Positions 44,111-56,771 of a DNA stretch of 64,000 nt are shown in pieces. Location of the stretch: the NCBI GenBank assembly GCA_030950365.1, contig JAUZRQ010000043.1, positions 1 through 64,000 of the forward strand. The letters run 5' to 3'. Position numbers and translations under genes: made by a program. Every line of letters starts with the position of its first letter. The first letter of the stretch is position 1. Source of the DNA: Candidatus Zhuqueibacterota bacterium. GTDB taxonomy: Bacteria > Zhuqueibacterota > Zhuqueibacteria > Zhuqueibacterales > Geothermadaptataceae. The notes beneath the pieces are model-generated. The model ran no database searches and had not been told where the DNA came from. It saw only the letters and a program-made list of their open reading frames with translations.

Positions 44111-44845
44111 ATGCGTTTACGTCCATTCACTCTCACAGCCCTGTTTCTGATTTTTGCACTGCCTTTTATCCTATCCGCACAAACCGTTGATGAGCTCATT
44201 CAAAAAAATATCGAAGCCACCGGCGGTTATGAGAAATGGAAATCATTGAAGACCATGAAAATCACCGGCACCATTCAGATGCAGGGGATGGAAATGCCGT
44301 TTGTTCGGTATTCCAAGCGGCCCAACAAACTGCGCATCGAGGCGACCATGCAGGGACAAACCATCGTGCAGGCCTACGATGGCCAAACCGCCTGGTGGAT
44401 ATTCCCGTTCATGGGCTCTACCGAGCCGCAGAAAATGCCCAAAGAGCAGGCCGAAGACATCATCGAACAGGCCGAATTCGACGGGCCACTGATCGATTAC
44501 AAAAAGAAAGGCCATAAAGTCGAACTGGTGGGCAAAGAAGATGTGGAAGGTACCGATGCCTACAAGCTGAAAATCACTCTGAAAAGCGGACAGGTCATTT
44601 ACACGTATCTGGACAGCGAATATTTTCTGGAAATCAAACAGACGGCAAAACGCAGCCGCCAGGGAAACGAACTGGAAGTTTTCAGCATTTACGGGGATTA
44701 CAAAGAAGTCGATGGCCTGCTGCTCCCCCACTCCATTATCATCCAGGCCGGTCCGCAGACCACCAATCTGGTGATCGAAAAGGTCGAATTCAACATCGAT
44801 CTGGATGATGATTTCTTCATCATGCCTGCCAGCGAAGGCAAATAG
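44111..44845 (+). CDS. Secreted LolA-like outer-membrane lipoprotein-sorting-type protein
   Basis: 244 residues from the ATG at 44111 (AAGGAG 9 bases upstream). Signal MRLRPFTLTALFLIFALPFILSA, then AQTVDELIQKNIEATGGYEKWKSLKTMKITGTIQMQGMEMPFVRYSKRPNKLRIEATMQGQTIVQAYDGQTAWWIFPF, the half-barrel pattern of the LolA/LolB-type fold often annotated as outer-membrane lipoprotein-sorting protein. EVDGLLLPHSI and VEKVEFNIDLDDDFFIMP close it, typical of the family. It would bind lipid or acyl chains in the periplasm; specific partners are unknown. A longer frame starting at 44024 is not supported. A terminator follows. Confidence 0.82.
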   Translation: MRLRPFTLTALFLIFALPFILSAQTVDELIQKNIEATGGYEKWKSLKTMKITGTIQMQGMEMPFVRYSKRPNKLRIEATMQGQTIVQAYDGQTAWWIFPFMGSTEPQKMPKEQAEDIIEQAEFDGPLIDYKKKGHKVELVGKEDVEGTDAYKLKITLKSGQVIYTYLDSEYFLEIKQTAKRSRQGNELEVFSIYGDYKEVDGLLLPHSIIIQAGPQTTNLVIEKVEFNIDLDDDFFIMPASEGK

Positions 44846-44882
44846 TTATTGCATTACCACCATCATACCACTGATTCCATCC

Positions 44883-44926
44883 GGCCGTCAGGGTGCGCCC
44901 GGCGGCGCGCCTGACGGCTTTTTTGT
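44883..44926 (+). terminator. Rho-independent terminator
   Basis: GCCGTCAGG and CCTGACGGC pair over nine bases around a GC-rich loop that itself contains a small stem, followed by six T. Confidence 0.85.
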
Positions 44927-44950
44927 GCACGTCAATTTGGGGAGGCATTA

Positions 44951-47900
44951 ATGCGAAAACAAGTCTTCTTTCCAGTATTCATGGCGCTGTTCGGCTTTGG
45001 TGCGGCGCTGGCCGGTTCTGCAGACGATCAGCCCAAAATCACTTCGGCGACGTTCGGTGCCATCCAGGCGCGGCACATCGGACCGGCGATAACCGGTGGA
45101 CGCATCATGGACATCGAGGCCGTGGCCCGGTCGCCACGCATCATCTGGGTAGCCACGGCCAGCGGCGGCGTGTGGAAATCCACCAATGGCGGCGTCACCT
45201 TCAAACCGGTATTCGACAAGCACACGCAGTCCATTGGCGCGCTGGCCATCGATCAGCAGCATCCGGATACCGTCTGGGTGGGCACCGGCGAAGGTTGTGT
45301 GCGCAACAGCGTTTCGGTGGGCGACGGCATTTATAAAACCACCGACGGCGGCGATACCTGGACACACCTCGGTCTGGAAAACACCGAGCGCATCAGCGAT
45401 ATTCTCATTCATCCCGAAAACTCCAACATCGTTTATGTGGCCGCGCTGGGTCATTTGTGGGATGCCAACGAAGAGCGCGGCGTATTCAAAACCACCGATG
45501 GCGGCAAAACCTGGGAGAAAATTCTCTATGTGGATGAGAATACCGGCTGCGCCGATCTGGCCATGGATCCGCAGGAGCCGAACATTTTGTATGCCGCCTT
45601 GTGGGAGTTTCGCCGCTGGCCGTACTTTTTTAAATCCGGCGGCCCGGGGAGCGGCCTGTATAAAAGCACCGATGGCGGCAAGACCTGGAAAAAATTGACC
45701 AACGGCCTGCCCAAAGGCGACCTCGGCCGCATTGCCATCGCCGTGGCGCCATCCCGACCCAACCGCGTGTACGCGGTGGTCGAAGCCGAAAAAACCGCGC
45801 TTTACCGCTCCGATGACCTCGGCGAAAGCTGGCAAAAGGTCAACTCCTCGTTCAACGTCATTGCCCGCCCGTTCTATTTCGGTCATTTATTTGTCGATCC
45901 GGAAGACTACAACCGCGTGTACAAGCCCGGCCTCAGTCTGGGCATCAGCAGCGACGGCGGGCAGTCGTTTACCTCGCCGTTTTCCGGTGGTTTCGGCGGC
46001 GGCGTGCATTCGGATCACCACGCCATGTGGATCAATCCCGGTAATCCGTTTCATTTGTTGCTCGGCACCGATGGCGGCGTGTACGAATCCCTTGACCGCG
46101 GCAATACCTGGCGCTTCCTGCGCAACCTGCCGGTGTCGCAGTTTTATCATGTCAGCTATGACATGGCCGATCCGTACCACGTGTATGGCGGTTTGCAGGA
46201 CAACGGCTCCTGGATGGGCCCGTCCCGCAGTCCCAATGGCATCGAAAACCGGGACTGGCAGAACATCGGTGGCGGCGATGGCTTCTACGTATTCGCGGAC
46301 CCGGCAGATCCGAACGTGATTTATGCCGAAGCCCAGGGCGGCAACCTGTACCGCTTCGACCGGCGCACCGGCGAACGCAAGGAAATCAAGCCCATGCCCG
46401 GCGAAGGCGAGCCGGAATACCGGTTCAACTGGGATACGCCCATCGCGCTGAGCCCGAACCGGCCGGAAGTGCTTTACACCGGCAGCCAGTTTTTGTTCCG
46501 CTCGCGCGATCAGGGCGAAAGCTGGGAAAAAATTTCACCCGACCTCACCACCAACGACCCGCAAAAACAACGGCAAAAGACCTCCGGCGGGCTGACGCCG
46601 GACAACACCACGGCGGAAAACCACTGCACCATTGTCACCATTGCCGAGTCGCCGCTGGACAGCAACGTGATCTGGGTGGGCACGGATGATGGTAATCTGC
46701 AGCTCACCCGGAACGGCGGCCGGACGTGGAGTAATGTGGTGAAACATGTGCCCGGACTGCCGCCCCACACCTGGGTGAGCAGCGTGGAACCCGGACATCA
46801 TCAGCCCGGGACGGCCTATGTGACGTTCGATGGCCACCGCACCGGCGACATGAAAACGTATGTGTACAAAACCACCGATTTCGGCCAGACCTGGCAATCG
46901 CTGGCCACGGAGGCCATCCAGGGCTACGCGCACGTGATCCGCGAAGATATGGAAAATGAGAATCTGCTGTTTTTAGGTACCGAGTTTGGGTTGTATGTGA
47001 GCCTCGATGGCGGCCGCCAGTGGGCCCGGTTCACTGGCAACGTGCCGCCAGTATCGGTGCGCGACCTCGCCATTCATCCGCGCGAGGCCGACGTGATTCT
47101 GGCCACGCACGGCCGCGGCATCCTGATCATCGACGACATCACGCCGCTGCGCCATTTGACCGCGGATATTCTCACCGCCGATGCGGCGCTGCTGCCCTCG
47201 CGACCGACCATCCGCCGCACTCCGGTGGCGTTTCAAAACTTCCCCGGCGACGCCGAGTTTGTCGGCCGCAATCCCAGCGACGTGGCGTCCATCACCTATT
47301 ACATGAAAAAGCGGCATTTGTTCGGCGATTTGCGCATCGAGGTTTACGATCCGCAGGGCCGGTTGCTCAAGAAAATTCCGGGCACCAAGCGGCGTGGGCT
47401 GAACCGAGTGCAGTGGAATATGCGCCTGAAGCCGCCCCGCGTGCCGCCGGCGCCGACCCTGGCGTTTCGGGCGATGTTTGGTCCCATGGTGCCGGAAGGC
47501 CGCTACACCATCAAATTGATCAAAGGCAAGAAGACCTACGCGAGTTATGTTGACGTGCTGCCAGATCCGAACTCGCCGCATTCGGCCGAAGACCGCAAGC
47601 GGCAGCAGGAGACGGTTATGACGCTATACCGCATGCAGGAGGACCTGGCCTATATCGCCGAGGCCATCACGGATTTGCGCAAACAGGCCGAATCGCGGGC
47701 GGCGAAGCTGAAATCACGCGACCGGCTGGCGCACGAGCTGCGCCGTTTTGCCGAGCGTCTCACCAACCTGCATCAAATTCTGGTTTCAGATGCCAGAAGC
47801 ATTTTCGCCGGCGATCCAAAACTGCGCGAAAAAGTGGTGGATCTATACGGCGCCGTGAGCAGCTACGGCGGCCGGCCCAGTGAATCGCAACTGAAGCGCA

Positions 47901-48067
47901 TGCGGTTTTTGCAAAGCGAGATTCACAAAGCCGAATCCCGATTCAAAACGCTGGTGGATAAACGGCTTCCGGCACTAAACAAGAAATTGCGCAAGAAAAA
48001 GCTGCCGGAGTTGCGGCTGATGAGCCGGGAATCGTTTGAACAAAATCAGGGCGGCATGGGTCAATAG
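44951..48067 (+). CDS. Secreted BNR/Asp-box (VPS10/sortilin-like) beta-propeller protein
   Basis: 1038 residues with signal MRKQVFFPVFMALFGFGAALAG. About eleven Asp-box copies are spread over residues 75-720, such as STNGGVTF, TTDGGDTW, TTDGGKTW, STDGGKTW, SDDLGESW, SSDGGQSF, SLDRGNTW, SRDQGESW, TRNGGRTW, TTDFGQTW and SLDGGRQW, implying a multi-bladed propeller as in the VPS10/sortilin-type and xyloglucanase-like families. The last 300 residues hold a strand-rich segment and a coiled-coil-rich tail (LRKQAESRAAKLKSRDRLAHELRRFAERL). No catalytic residues can be assigned. It is a paralogue of the gene at 50425, with the same plan. GGGGAGGC precedes the ATG. It stands alone between terminator and repeat spacer. 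Confidence 0.9.
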   Translation: MRKQVFFPVFMALFGFGAALAGSADDQPKITSATFGAIQARHIGPAITGGRIMDIEAVARSPRIIWVATASGGVWKSTNGGVTFKPVFDKHTQSIGALAIDQQHPDTVWVGTGEGCVRNSVSVGDGIYKTTDGGDTWTHLGLENTERISDILIHPENSNIVYVAALGHLWDANEERGVFKTTDGGKTWEKILYVDENTGCADLAMDPQEPNILYAALWEFRRWPYFFKSGGPGSGLYKSTDGGKTWKKLTNGLPKGDLGRIAIAVAPSRPNRVYAVVEAEKTALYRSDDLGESWQKVNSSFNVIARPFYFGHLFVDPEDYNRVYKPGLSLGISSDGGQSFTSPFSGGFGGGVHSDHHAMWINPGNPFHLLLGTDGGVYESLDRGNTWRFLRNLPVSQFYHVSYDMADPYHVYGGLQDNGSWMGPSRSPNGIENRDWQNIGGGDGFYVFADPADPNVIYAEAQGGNLYRFDRRTGERKEIKPMPGEGEPEYRFNWDTPIALSPNRPEVLYTGSQFLFRSRDQGESWEKISPDLTTNDPQKQRQKTSGGLTPDNTTAENHCTIVTIAESPLDSNVIWVGTDDGNLQLTRNGGRTWSNVVKHVPGLPPHTWVSSVEPGHHQPGTAYVTFDGHRTGDMKTYVYKTTDFGQTWQSLATEAIQGYAHVIREDMENENLLFLGTEFGLYVSLDGGRQWARFTGNVPPVSVRDLAIHPREADVILATHGRGILIIDDITPLRHLTADILTADAALLPSRPTIRRTPVAFQNFPGDAEFVGRNPSDVASITYYMKKRHLFGDLRIEVYDPQGRLLKKIPGTKRRGLNRVQWNMRLKPPRVPPAPTLAFRAMFGPMVPEGRYTIKLIKGKKTYASYVDVLPDPNSPHSAEDRKRQQETVMTLYRMQEDLAYIAEAITDLRKQAESRAAKLKSRDRLAHELRRFAERLTNLHQILVSDARSIFAGDPKLREKVVDLYGAVSSYGGRPSESQLKRMRFLQSEIHKAESRFKTLVDKRLPALNKKLRKKKLPELRLMSRESFEQNQGGMGQ

Positions 48068-48393
48068 GTGTAAGGCTGTCGCATGAAGTTGCCCAATTCT
48101 CCGAAGGAAAGATTGACGCTCGCAGAGCTCTCCGGGCACGCAGAAGGTATTTTGCTGGATTGTTACTGTTTTTTTTACTGGAACACGGATAATACGGATG
48201 ACGCGGATGCACACGGAGAGGCATTTTCTCAAAGTCTGCTGTCCTGACACGCAAAATTCTTTGTGAACTTTGTGGTGATTATTCTTAAACTGCTTCAACA
48301 GCCATGCTCCGTGTTTCATCCGCGTCCATTCGTGGCAAAAACCACTGACCTCGGAAATCAATTTGAACTGAACAGAATGCACGCAAAACCGTT
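48068..48393. repeat. Spacer with dispersed repeats
   Basis: No gene. AACACGGATAATACGGATGACGCGGATGC (48181-48208), CAAAATTCTTTGTGAACTTTGTGG (48251-48275) and CATCCGCGTCCATTCGTGG (48317-48336) are members of the degenerate families seen across the window. Confidence 0.6.
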
Positions 48394-49338
48394 ATGGCCG
48401 ATCGATCCGATGCAAACTCCGTCCGCGTGGCCGCGGTGCAGGCCGGCGCTTATTTGATGGATAATCCGCGCACGCTCGATAAAGCCCTGCAGCGCATCGA
48501 CGAAGCGGTGGGCCAGGGAGCAAAGCTCATCGTGTTTCCGGAGGCGTATCTGCCGGGCTATCCCCGCGGTCTCTCCTTCGGCGCCGTGGTGGGCCACCGC
48601 TCGCCAGAAGGACGAAACCTGTTTGCCCGCTATCAGGCCGCGGCGCTCAGCCTGGACAGCCCGGAAATCGACAAACTGCGAAAGGCGGCCAAACGCCATT
48701 CGGTGTATCTTGCCGTGGGCATTGTGGAGAAGGCGGCCAGCCATCCGCGGGGTACCCTGTACTGCACCTTGCTAATCATCGACCCCGCGGGCGAAATTCT
48801 CCACCGGCATCGCAAGTTGAAACCGACCGCCAGCGAACGGCTGATCTGGGGCGAGGGCGACGGCCGCTCGCTTGACACGCACGCCACCCCGTTCGGCCGC
48901 ATCGGCGGGCTCATTTGCTGGGAAAACTACATGCCGCTGGCGCGGATGGCCCTGTACCGCAGCGGCATCGAGATCTACCTTGCCCCCACCGCCGACAGCC
49001 GCGATTCCTGGCAGGCTAGCATGCGCCACATCGCCTGCGAAGGCCGCTGTTTTGTCATCACCTGCAATCAGTTTGTGACCCGCGAGCACTATCCAGCCGA
49101 TTTGCAAGTGCATCCCGAGGTGCAGCAACGCGGCGAGGTGCTGTGCCGCGGCGGTAGCGCCATTCTCGATCCGTACGGCCGCTATCTGGCCGGGCCGCTT
49201 TACGATGAAGAAGGCATCCTGTACGCCGACCTCAATCTCAGCCTGATCGCCGAAAGCCGGTTTGATTTTGATGTGGCCGGCCACTATGCGCGCCACGACG
49301 TTTTCAGGTTTCAGGTGAAAGGCCAGGATTTTGAATGA
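48394..49338 (+). CDS. Nitrilase (carbon-nitrogen hydrolase)
   Basis: 314 residues, cytosolic, full length. The catalytic triad is Glu50 (VFPEAYLPGYPRG), Lys141 (HRHRKLKPT) and Cys175 (IGGLICWENYMPLARMALY). The last motif is the nitrilase proper version (CWENYMPL), rather than the amidase or N-carbamoylase one. It would hydrolyse organic nitriles to acid and ammonia, but the substrate is unknown. It is 50 codons after a repeat spacer and next to a cupin regulator that may control it. There is no strong ribosome binding site. Confidence 0.92.
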   Translation: MADRSDANSVRVAAVQAGAYLMDNPRTLDKALQRIDEAVGQGAKLIVFPEAYLPGYPRGLSFGAVVGHRSPEGRNLFARYQAAALSLDSPEIDKLRKAAKRHSVYLAVGIVEKAASHPRGTLYCTLLIIDPAGEILHRHRKLKPTASERLIWGEGDGRSLDTHATPFGRIGGLICWENYMPLARMALYRSGIEIYLAPTADSRDSWQASMRHIACEGRCFVITCNQFVTREHYPADLQVHPEVQQRGEVLCRGGSAILDPYGRYLAGPLYDEEGILYADLNLSLIAESRFDFDVAGHYARHDVFRFQVKGQDFE

Positions 49339-49492
49339 ATTATGAGGCCTTCTCCTGCAAAAAATCTCTCCCCCCTCGGGCTAACGGAAGCCGCCCTTGC
49401 TTTGCGTACGCCTCCCCTCGTGTGTGATTGCCTCGCCTGCCTCATATTCTTTGCGCCCTATTAAAAGTTTTGCAAAATTAACGTGATTATTC

Positions 49493-49522
49493 TTGCATTT
49501 TATAATTAAAAGTTTTTATTAT
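49493..49522 (+). promoter_or_regulatory. Possible promoter of the XRE-cupin gene
   Basis: TTGCAT (49493-49498), an 18-base spacer and TATTAT (49517-49522) lie in an AT-rich stretch about 70 bases before the ATG. Confidence 0.4.
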
Positions 49523-49590
49523 TACAAATTCATTTCTTCCCACCACACTCAATTAGGATTATTGTCATCAAATCCAGAAATTGCAGAGAC

Positions 49591-50145
49591 ATGACCGAGT
49601 TCAATATCGGCGAACGGTTACGGCGGCTGCGACAGCAGAAGAATCTATCCTTGCGAGAGTTATCTCGACGCTCTGGCGTTTCGGCCACACAGATTTCTGA
49701 AATCGAGCGCAATTTAACGGCTCCCACGGTACCCACGCTGATGAAAATCATCGCAGCGCTGGGGGCTAACACCAGTATTTTCTTTCAGGATGAAAAGCCG
49801 GCCCGCATTTCCTTGGTGCGCCGGTGCGAACGCACGCAAATCATCGATCGCAAAAATAATGTATTTGTCGAATCGCTGACCACCGGCATCACAGGCTCCG
49901 CTTTGAAAGCCATTATTGCGCATCCGCAGCCTGGCGTGGTCAACATTCCGGGCGGCTACAAGCACGAGGGCGAGGAGCTCATTTATGTCATTAAGGGTGC
50001 CATCGAGGTGACGATTGAGGGCGAAAGATTTGTTCTGAACGAAGGCGATTGCATCCATTTCCACGGCGATCTCCGCCACACCATTCAAAACATCTCCGGT
50101 GGTGAGGTAGAAGTGCTTTCTGTCGTGACCCCGCCGAATTATTAA
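49591..50145 (+). CDS. XRE-cupin transcriptional regulator
   Basis: 184 residues. Residues 3-60 are a helix-turn-helix of the XRE/Cro type (IGERLRRLRQQKNLSLRELSRRSGVSATQISEIERNLTAPTVPTLMKI), and residues 100-182 a cupin (VVNIPGGYKHEGEELIYVIKGAIEVTIEGERFVLNEGDCIHFHGDLRHTIQN), as in PuuR- and HipB-type regulators that sense a small molecule. The effector is unknown. It lies 252 bases after the nitrilase and before a BNR protein gene. It could regulate either or itself. Confidence 0.9.
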   Translation: MTEFNIGERLRRLRQQKNLSLRELSRRSGVSATQISEIERNLTAPTVPTLMKIIAALGANTSIFFQDEKPARISLVRRCERTQIIDRKNNVFVESLTTGITGSALKAIIAHPQPGVVNIPGGYKHEGEELIYVIKGAIEVTIEGERFVLNEGDCIHFHGDLRHTIQNISGGEVEVLSVVTPPNY

Positions 50146-50424
50146 GCCTGCATCTCCTTCCCCATGAACGAAAATGCAGGGTCAGCGCCAATCTGCGCCA
50201 ACGTCATTCTACACCCCATTCATTCGTCATTCTGTATTAAACATCTTTCCCTGCTGATAGTCTGAATATTGACAAACGCCGAATGGCCAATCGAATTCAT
50301 CCCTCATTGTCTTTATCCAATTCAGCGAAATGCATCCTTGAATTGGTCTGAATTCCATGGCATCTGCGACGCCCTTCAATCAAATTCATGTGGCATTGAA
50401 TCGAGTAAACCGGGAGGCAGGAAA

Positions 50425-53637
<3,213 letters not shown>

Positions 53638-53647
53638 TGGGAGTGAC

Positions 53648-53683
53648 AAACGCCAGGCGCCTTCGAAGCGCCTGGTGTTTTTT
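53648..53683 (+). terminator. Rho-independent terminator (CCAGGCGCC type)
   Basis: CGCCAGGCGC and GCGCCTGGTG pair around TTCGAA, followed by a run of six T. It is preceded by ACAAACG, as is the hairpin at 54450. Confidence 0.85.
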
Positions 53684-53733
53684 AATTCCTCTTATTGACA
53701 TTGATTAGCAATTCTTTTAAATTGTAATTTACA

Positions 53734-54030
53734 ATGCAAATTAAAAAATCTGCCATCCAACAAAATGAAACGACCATGAAAGAAATCCAATACAATGACT
53801 TAGTTGAAAATCCTTTAAAAATACTCGAATTGATTCGAAGCGGCGAAAAAATTCTAATTAAAAAAAATAAAAGCCAAAATCTGGCTGTAATCCTGCCTTT
53901 TAATGTTTACCAGGAACCTGATATTAATCGCTCATCAACAAAACGCCCTCTGGGGATATTAAAGGACAAAGCAAGCTATAAAATCAATAAAGATTTCAAA
54001 ATCACAGACGGGGAATTTCTGGCTTCATGA
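53734..54030 (+). CDS. Antitoxin of the Phd/YefM type
   Basis: 98 residues from the first ATG; the family-like start is MKEIQYNDLVENPLKILELIRSGEKILI at 53776, so a start there is equally likely and neither has a good ribosome binding site. The pattern (short N-terminal DNA-binding strand, KNKSQNLAVILPFNVY, then a flexible C-terminal tail) fits Phd/YefM-type antitoxins, which bind the toxin and repress the operon. The region is clearly AT-richer than its neighbours, suggesting transfer. It overlaps the toxin by ATGA. Confidence 0.82.
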   Translation: MQIKKSAIQQNETTMKEIQYNDLVENPLKILELIRSGEKILIKKNKSQNLAVILPFNVYQEPDINRSSTKRPLGILKDKASYKINKDFKITDGEFLAS

Positions 54031-54428
54031 AATATCTCTTAGATACACATGTCCTACTATGGGCACTTTTTGATGAACGCAAAATTCCTTCCAAAACCGC
54101 TTCTGTAATCGAAAATCCGCAAAATGAAATTGTTGTTAGCGTGATTACCTATTGGGAGCTTTCTCTTAAATATGCACTGGGAAAATTGGAACTTAAAGGG
54201 ATTCTACCCGAAGAACTCCAACAAACTGCAGAACATATTGGCTTTGAAACCTTACCATTAAGTCCCGCAGATGCGATAAGCTTTTATAGATTGCCACGTA
54301 TCAAACACAAGGACCCTTTTGACCGTTTGATTATTTGGCAGGCTATCTGCCAGAATTTGACTTTAATCTCAAAAGACAGTTTTGCAAAACGTTATAAAAA
54401 ATTTGGTCTTAAACTACTTTGGGAATAA
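54027..54428 (+). CDS. PIN domain toxin (VapC-type ribonuclease)
   Basis: 133 residues. Acidic residues of a PIN nuclease are in place: Asp6 (YLLDTHVLLWAL), Glu44 (YWELSLK), Asp96/Asp99 (KDPFDRLIIWQA) and Asp117 (LISKDSF). VapC-type proteins cut RNA, often initiator tRNA or rRNA, and are neutralised by their partner. The partner here is of Phd type. The start overlaps the antitoxin stop. AT-rich like the antitoxin. Confidence 0.88.
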   Translation: MKYLLDTHVLLWALFDERKIPSKTASVIENPQNEIVVSVITYWELSLKYALGKLELKGILPEELQQTAEHIGFETLPLSPADAISFYRLPRIKHKDPFDRLIIWQAICQNLTLISKDSFAKRYKKFGLKLLWE

Positions 54429-54449
54429 TTACAAGATATAGATCACACA

Positions 54450-54488
54450 CAAACGCCAGGAACCTTAAGGGCGCCTGGCATTTTTTTA
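54450..54488 (+). terminator. Rho-independent terminator (CCAGGCGCC type)
   Basis: ACAAACGCCAGG precedes CCTTAAGG, GCGCCTGGC and a run of seven T. It shares its flank and arms with the hairpin at 53648, so the toxin-antitoxin pair is bracketed by two similar hairpins. Confidence 0.8.
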
Positions 54489-54629
54489 GACAGCATTTTC
54501 AATAAAAAAATATCTTTTTCCCCTAAAAACCCCCTGCGTGCCCGGCGCCTCTGCGAGTCCATTTTCGTTCTTTATAGCGAATCCACTGCCTTTCTATCCT
54601 GCAAACTCTATCAACAAGTACCGGCCCCC

Positions 54630-56771
54630 TCACTTTTCCAGCACGACGGCCGCCGAATTGGCCGGGATGGTGATACTGCCGGTAAATGCCACCGGGGAGG
54701 GCGCTTCCGGGGTCACCACCACCAGCTTACTGCTTCCACGGGGCAAGCGAACGGCTACTTCAATATCTGCCTCATAACTGTAATTCACCACCACAACCGC
54801 TCTTTTTTGATTTTGCGGATGGACAAAAACAGAATAATGCGCATAACGCGTTCCTTTGTGCCGCACTTCCGCGCCCAGGGTACCCTGAAACGTGCCCTGC
54901 CACAAATAGTCGCTGAATTTGCGCCGCAGCGTATCCACTTTCTTGCCATAATCGATCGTCAGCGGAAATTCGTCCAGCCGGCCTTTGAAATTGCGCGGCT
55001 CATAACTGATGATGTACCGGTTCATCAGCGCAAGATTGATCATGTTGCGATCGTTGTAGCCCGACACGGCAATCATCATTTCCTGCTGCGGTGCCACATA
55101 CCTGTGCAGCGCCACATGATTCAAATCCACGCGAAAATAGGACAGATGATACTGCTGGAATTGCAAATCGTAATTGCCCTCGCCGGCAAACAAATAGTCC
55201 GGCTTTTGCTGCGCTGCGATGCTGTGAAACTCTCCGGCCAGCAGCGCATCCCCGCCGTAGATGTACGCCGGAACCGCATGGCCGTGTGAGGCATCAAAAC
55301 AGTACCGCGCGCCGCCGTGATGCTGATTTTCATCGTATAGCATACCATCCGCCCCCAGGAGGATCGATTTAACGAATTCCTGGCCGGCGATCCGCCGCCA
55401 CTCCGCCGAGAGCGGGCACAGCGGCGAGAACCGATGCGTGTTGATATCCGCCAGTTGCGTCGCGGTCTGGTAAGCATAGCCACCATAATAGTGCGGCTCC
55501 CCATACGGGTCTTTCGTGGCATATCGGATCAGTACATTCTGGTACCATGCCGTGGCGCGGTCGGCCCAGGTGTATTTGTTGAAAAGAATCACCTTGACGC
55601 CCATATTCTGGATCTCCCGGATCGCCTCGGCCAGGTCATCGCGCGTGCCAAGACGGGGATCGGTATCATGCGACGGATTATCGCTGTCCTGCCCGCCCAG
55701 GGTCCAGCCGGTCACCTGAATGGCCTGAACCCCGTGCCGGGCGCAATCCCGACCAATGCCGATCAGGTCCCGGTAGCGGTACCGGATGTCGCCCTCCGGA
55801 TTGTTGAGATGAATCTGCTGCCAGGCATGCACCTGCCGCAGCCAGGCCGGCTTCGGCGGCGCATGGAACCAGGTGTTGCGCCATTGTTTGTAAATATCCG
55901 CGCCGCGGTGCCAGCTTCCCTGATACAGCTGCAACACCACCGGAGAGAGCCGGCCTTTTTGCCGCGGCCCCACAAACGGAAAATGCACCACCGAAAACTC
56001 GAGCTGCACCGGCTGGCCCTGCAGCGTATCTACACGCGGATTCACGCCGGTATCCCAGAACTCATAGCCGATATATCCCGGCTTCAGCCGCGCCATGAAC
56101 TGCACCAGCTGACTGGCGGTCGTATCATGATAGCCGACATACAGGCCCCGATCGCCGGCATCGAGCAGGGAAAACGGGGTATCCGGCGTTTGCAACATCT
56201 GCGTGGGATAATCCACAGCGAAATAGCCTGGTTGATTGTCGAATTTGGGAAAAAGCCGCAATTCCCTCATCCCGCCGTATTCCATGCCAAGCTGGCGAAA
56301 AAGACCATCTGGATGCGGACGCGTGAAATCGGCCAGAATGGGCCAGCAAACGGTTTCCACCGCGTAAGAACTGCGGTTGTCGATCTCCGCGCTAAACACC
56401 AATCCGTCCCTGGTCAGTTCGACGATCCCCATAAAATCGATTTCCAACTTGCCGCCGTTCCGGCTGCGGAGCCGTTTCCAGGTAAACTGGATTCGTTTTC
56501 GCTTCGAGTCCACTGAAATGGCCGGACCGGGCTGATCCTTCCCGTAAACCGGATTGAACCGCTGCTTCGGCAGCGGCACATCCATCCGGAAGGCACGGCC
56601 GAGCTCGGGGCGTTTTTGAATCACCCAGCCATCGCGTTTGCTGATGAGCTGTTCCAGCGCGCCAGTCTCCTTGTTGAATACGACCTTCATTCGGGCATTT
56701 TCCAGGACGAGATCCCCGGCGGGGACGGATAAAGGCAGGACCAGCAGAAGGGGCATCATCATCCAGCGCAT
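54630..56771 (-). CDS. Secreted TIM-barrel glycosidase-like protein (DUF6259-type)
   Basis: 713 residues. Signal MRWMMMPLLLVLPLSVPAG (ATG with AGGAG 6 bases upstream). An N-terminal beta-sandwich runs to about 290, then a barrel with HAWQQIHLNNPEGDIRYRYRDL, VQAIQVTGWTLGGQDSDNPSHDTDPRLG, VKVILFNKYTWAD, SILLGADGMLYDENQHHGG and FAGEGNYDLQFQQY. GADGMLYDE resembles the catalytic-acid strands of GH36/GH31-type folds, and this is how the DUF6259 family is usually placed. A C-terminal beta-sandwich ends in GSITIPANSAAVVLEK. The substrate is unknown. Confidence 0.78.
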   Translation of the reverse strand: MRWMMMPLLLVLPLSVPAGDLVLENARMKVVFNKETGALEQLISKRDGWVIQKRPELGRAFRMDVPLPKQRFNPVYGKDQPGPAISVDSKRKRIQFTWKRLRSRNGGKLEIDFMGIVELTRDGLVFSAEIDNRSSYAVETVCWPILADFTRPHPDGLFRQLGMEYGGMRELRLFPKFDNQPGYFAVDYPTQMLQTPDTPFSLLDAGDRGLYVGYHDTTASQLVQFMARLKPGYIGYEFWDTGVNPRVDTLQGQPVQLEFSVVHFPFVGPRQKGRLSPVVLQLYQGSWHRGADIYKQWRNTWFHAPPKPAWLRQVHAWQQIHLNNPEGDIRYRYRDLIGIGRDCARHGVQAIQVTGWTLGGQDSDNPSHDTDPRLGTRDDLAEAIREIQNMGVKVILFNKYTWADRATAWYQNVLIRYATKDPYGEPHYYGGYAYQTATQLADINTHRFSPLCPLSAEWRRIAGQEFVKSILLGADGMLYDENQHHGGARYCFDASHGHAVPAYIYGGDALLAGEFHSIAAQQKPDYLFAGEGNYDLQFQQYHLSYFRVDLNHVALHRYVAPQQEMMIAVSGYNDRNMINLALMNRYIISYEPRNFKGRLDEFPLTIDYGKKVDTLRRKFSDYLWQGTFQGTLGAEVRHKGTRYAHYSVFVHPQNQKRAVVVVNYSYEADIEVAVRLPRGSSKLVVVTPEAPSPVAFTGSITIPANSAAVVLEK

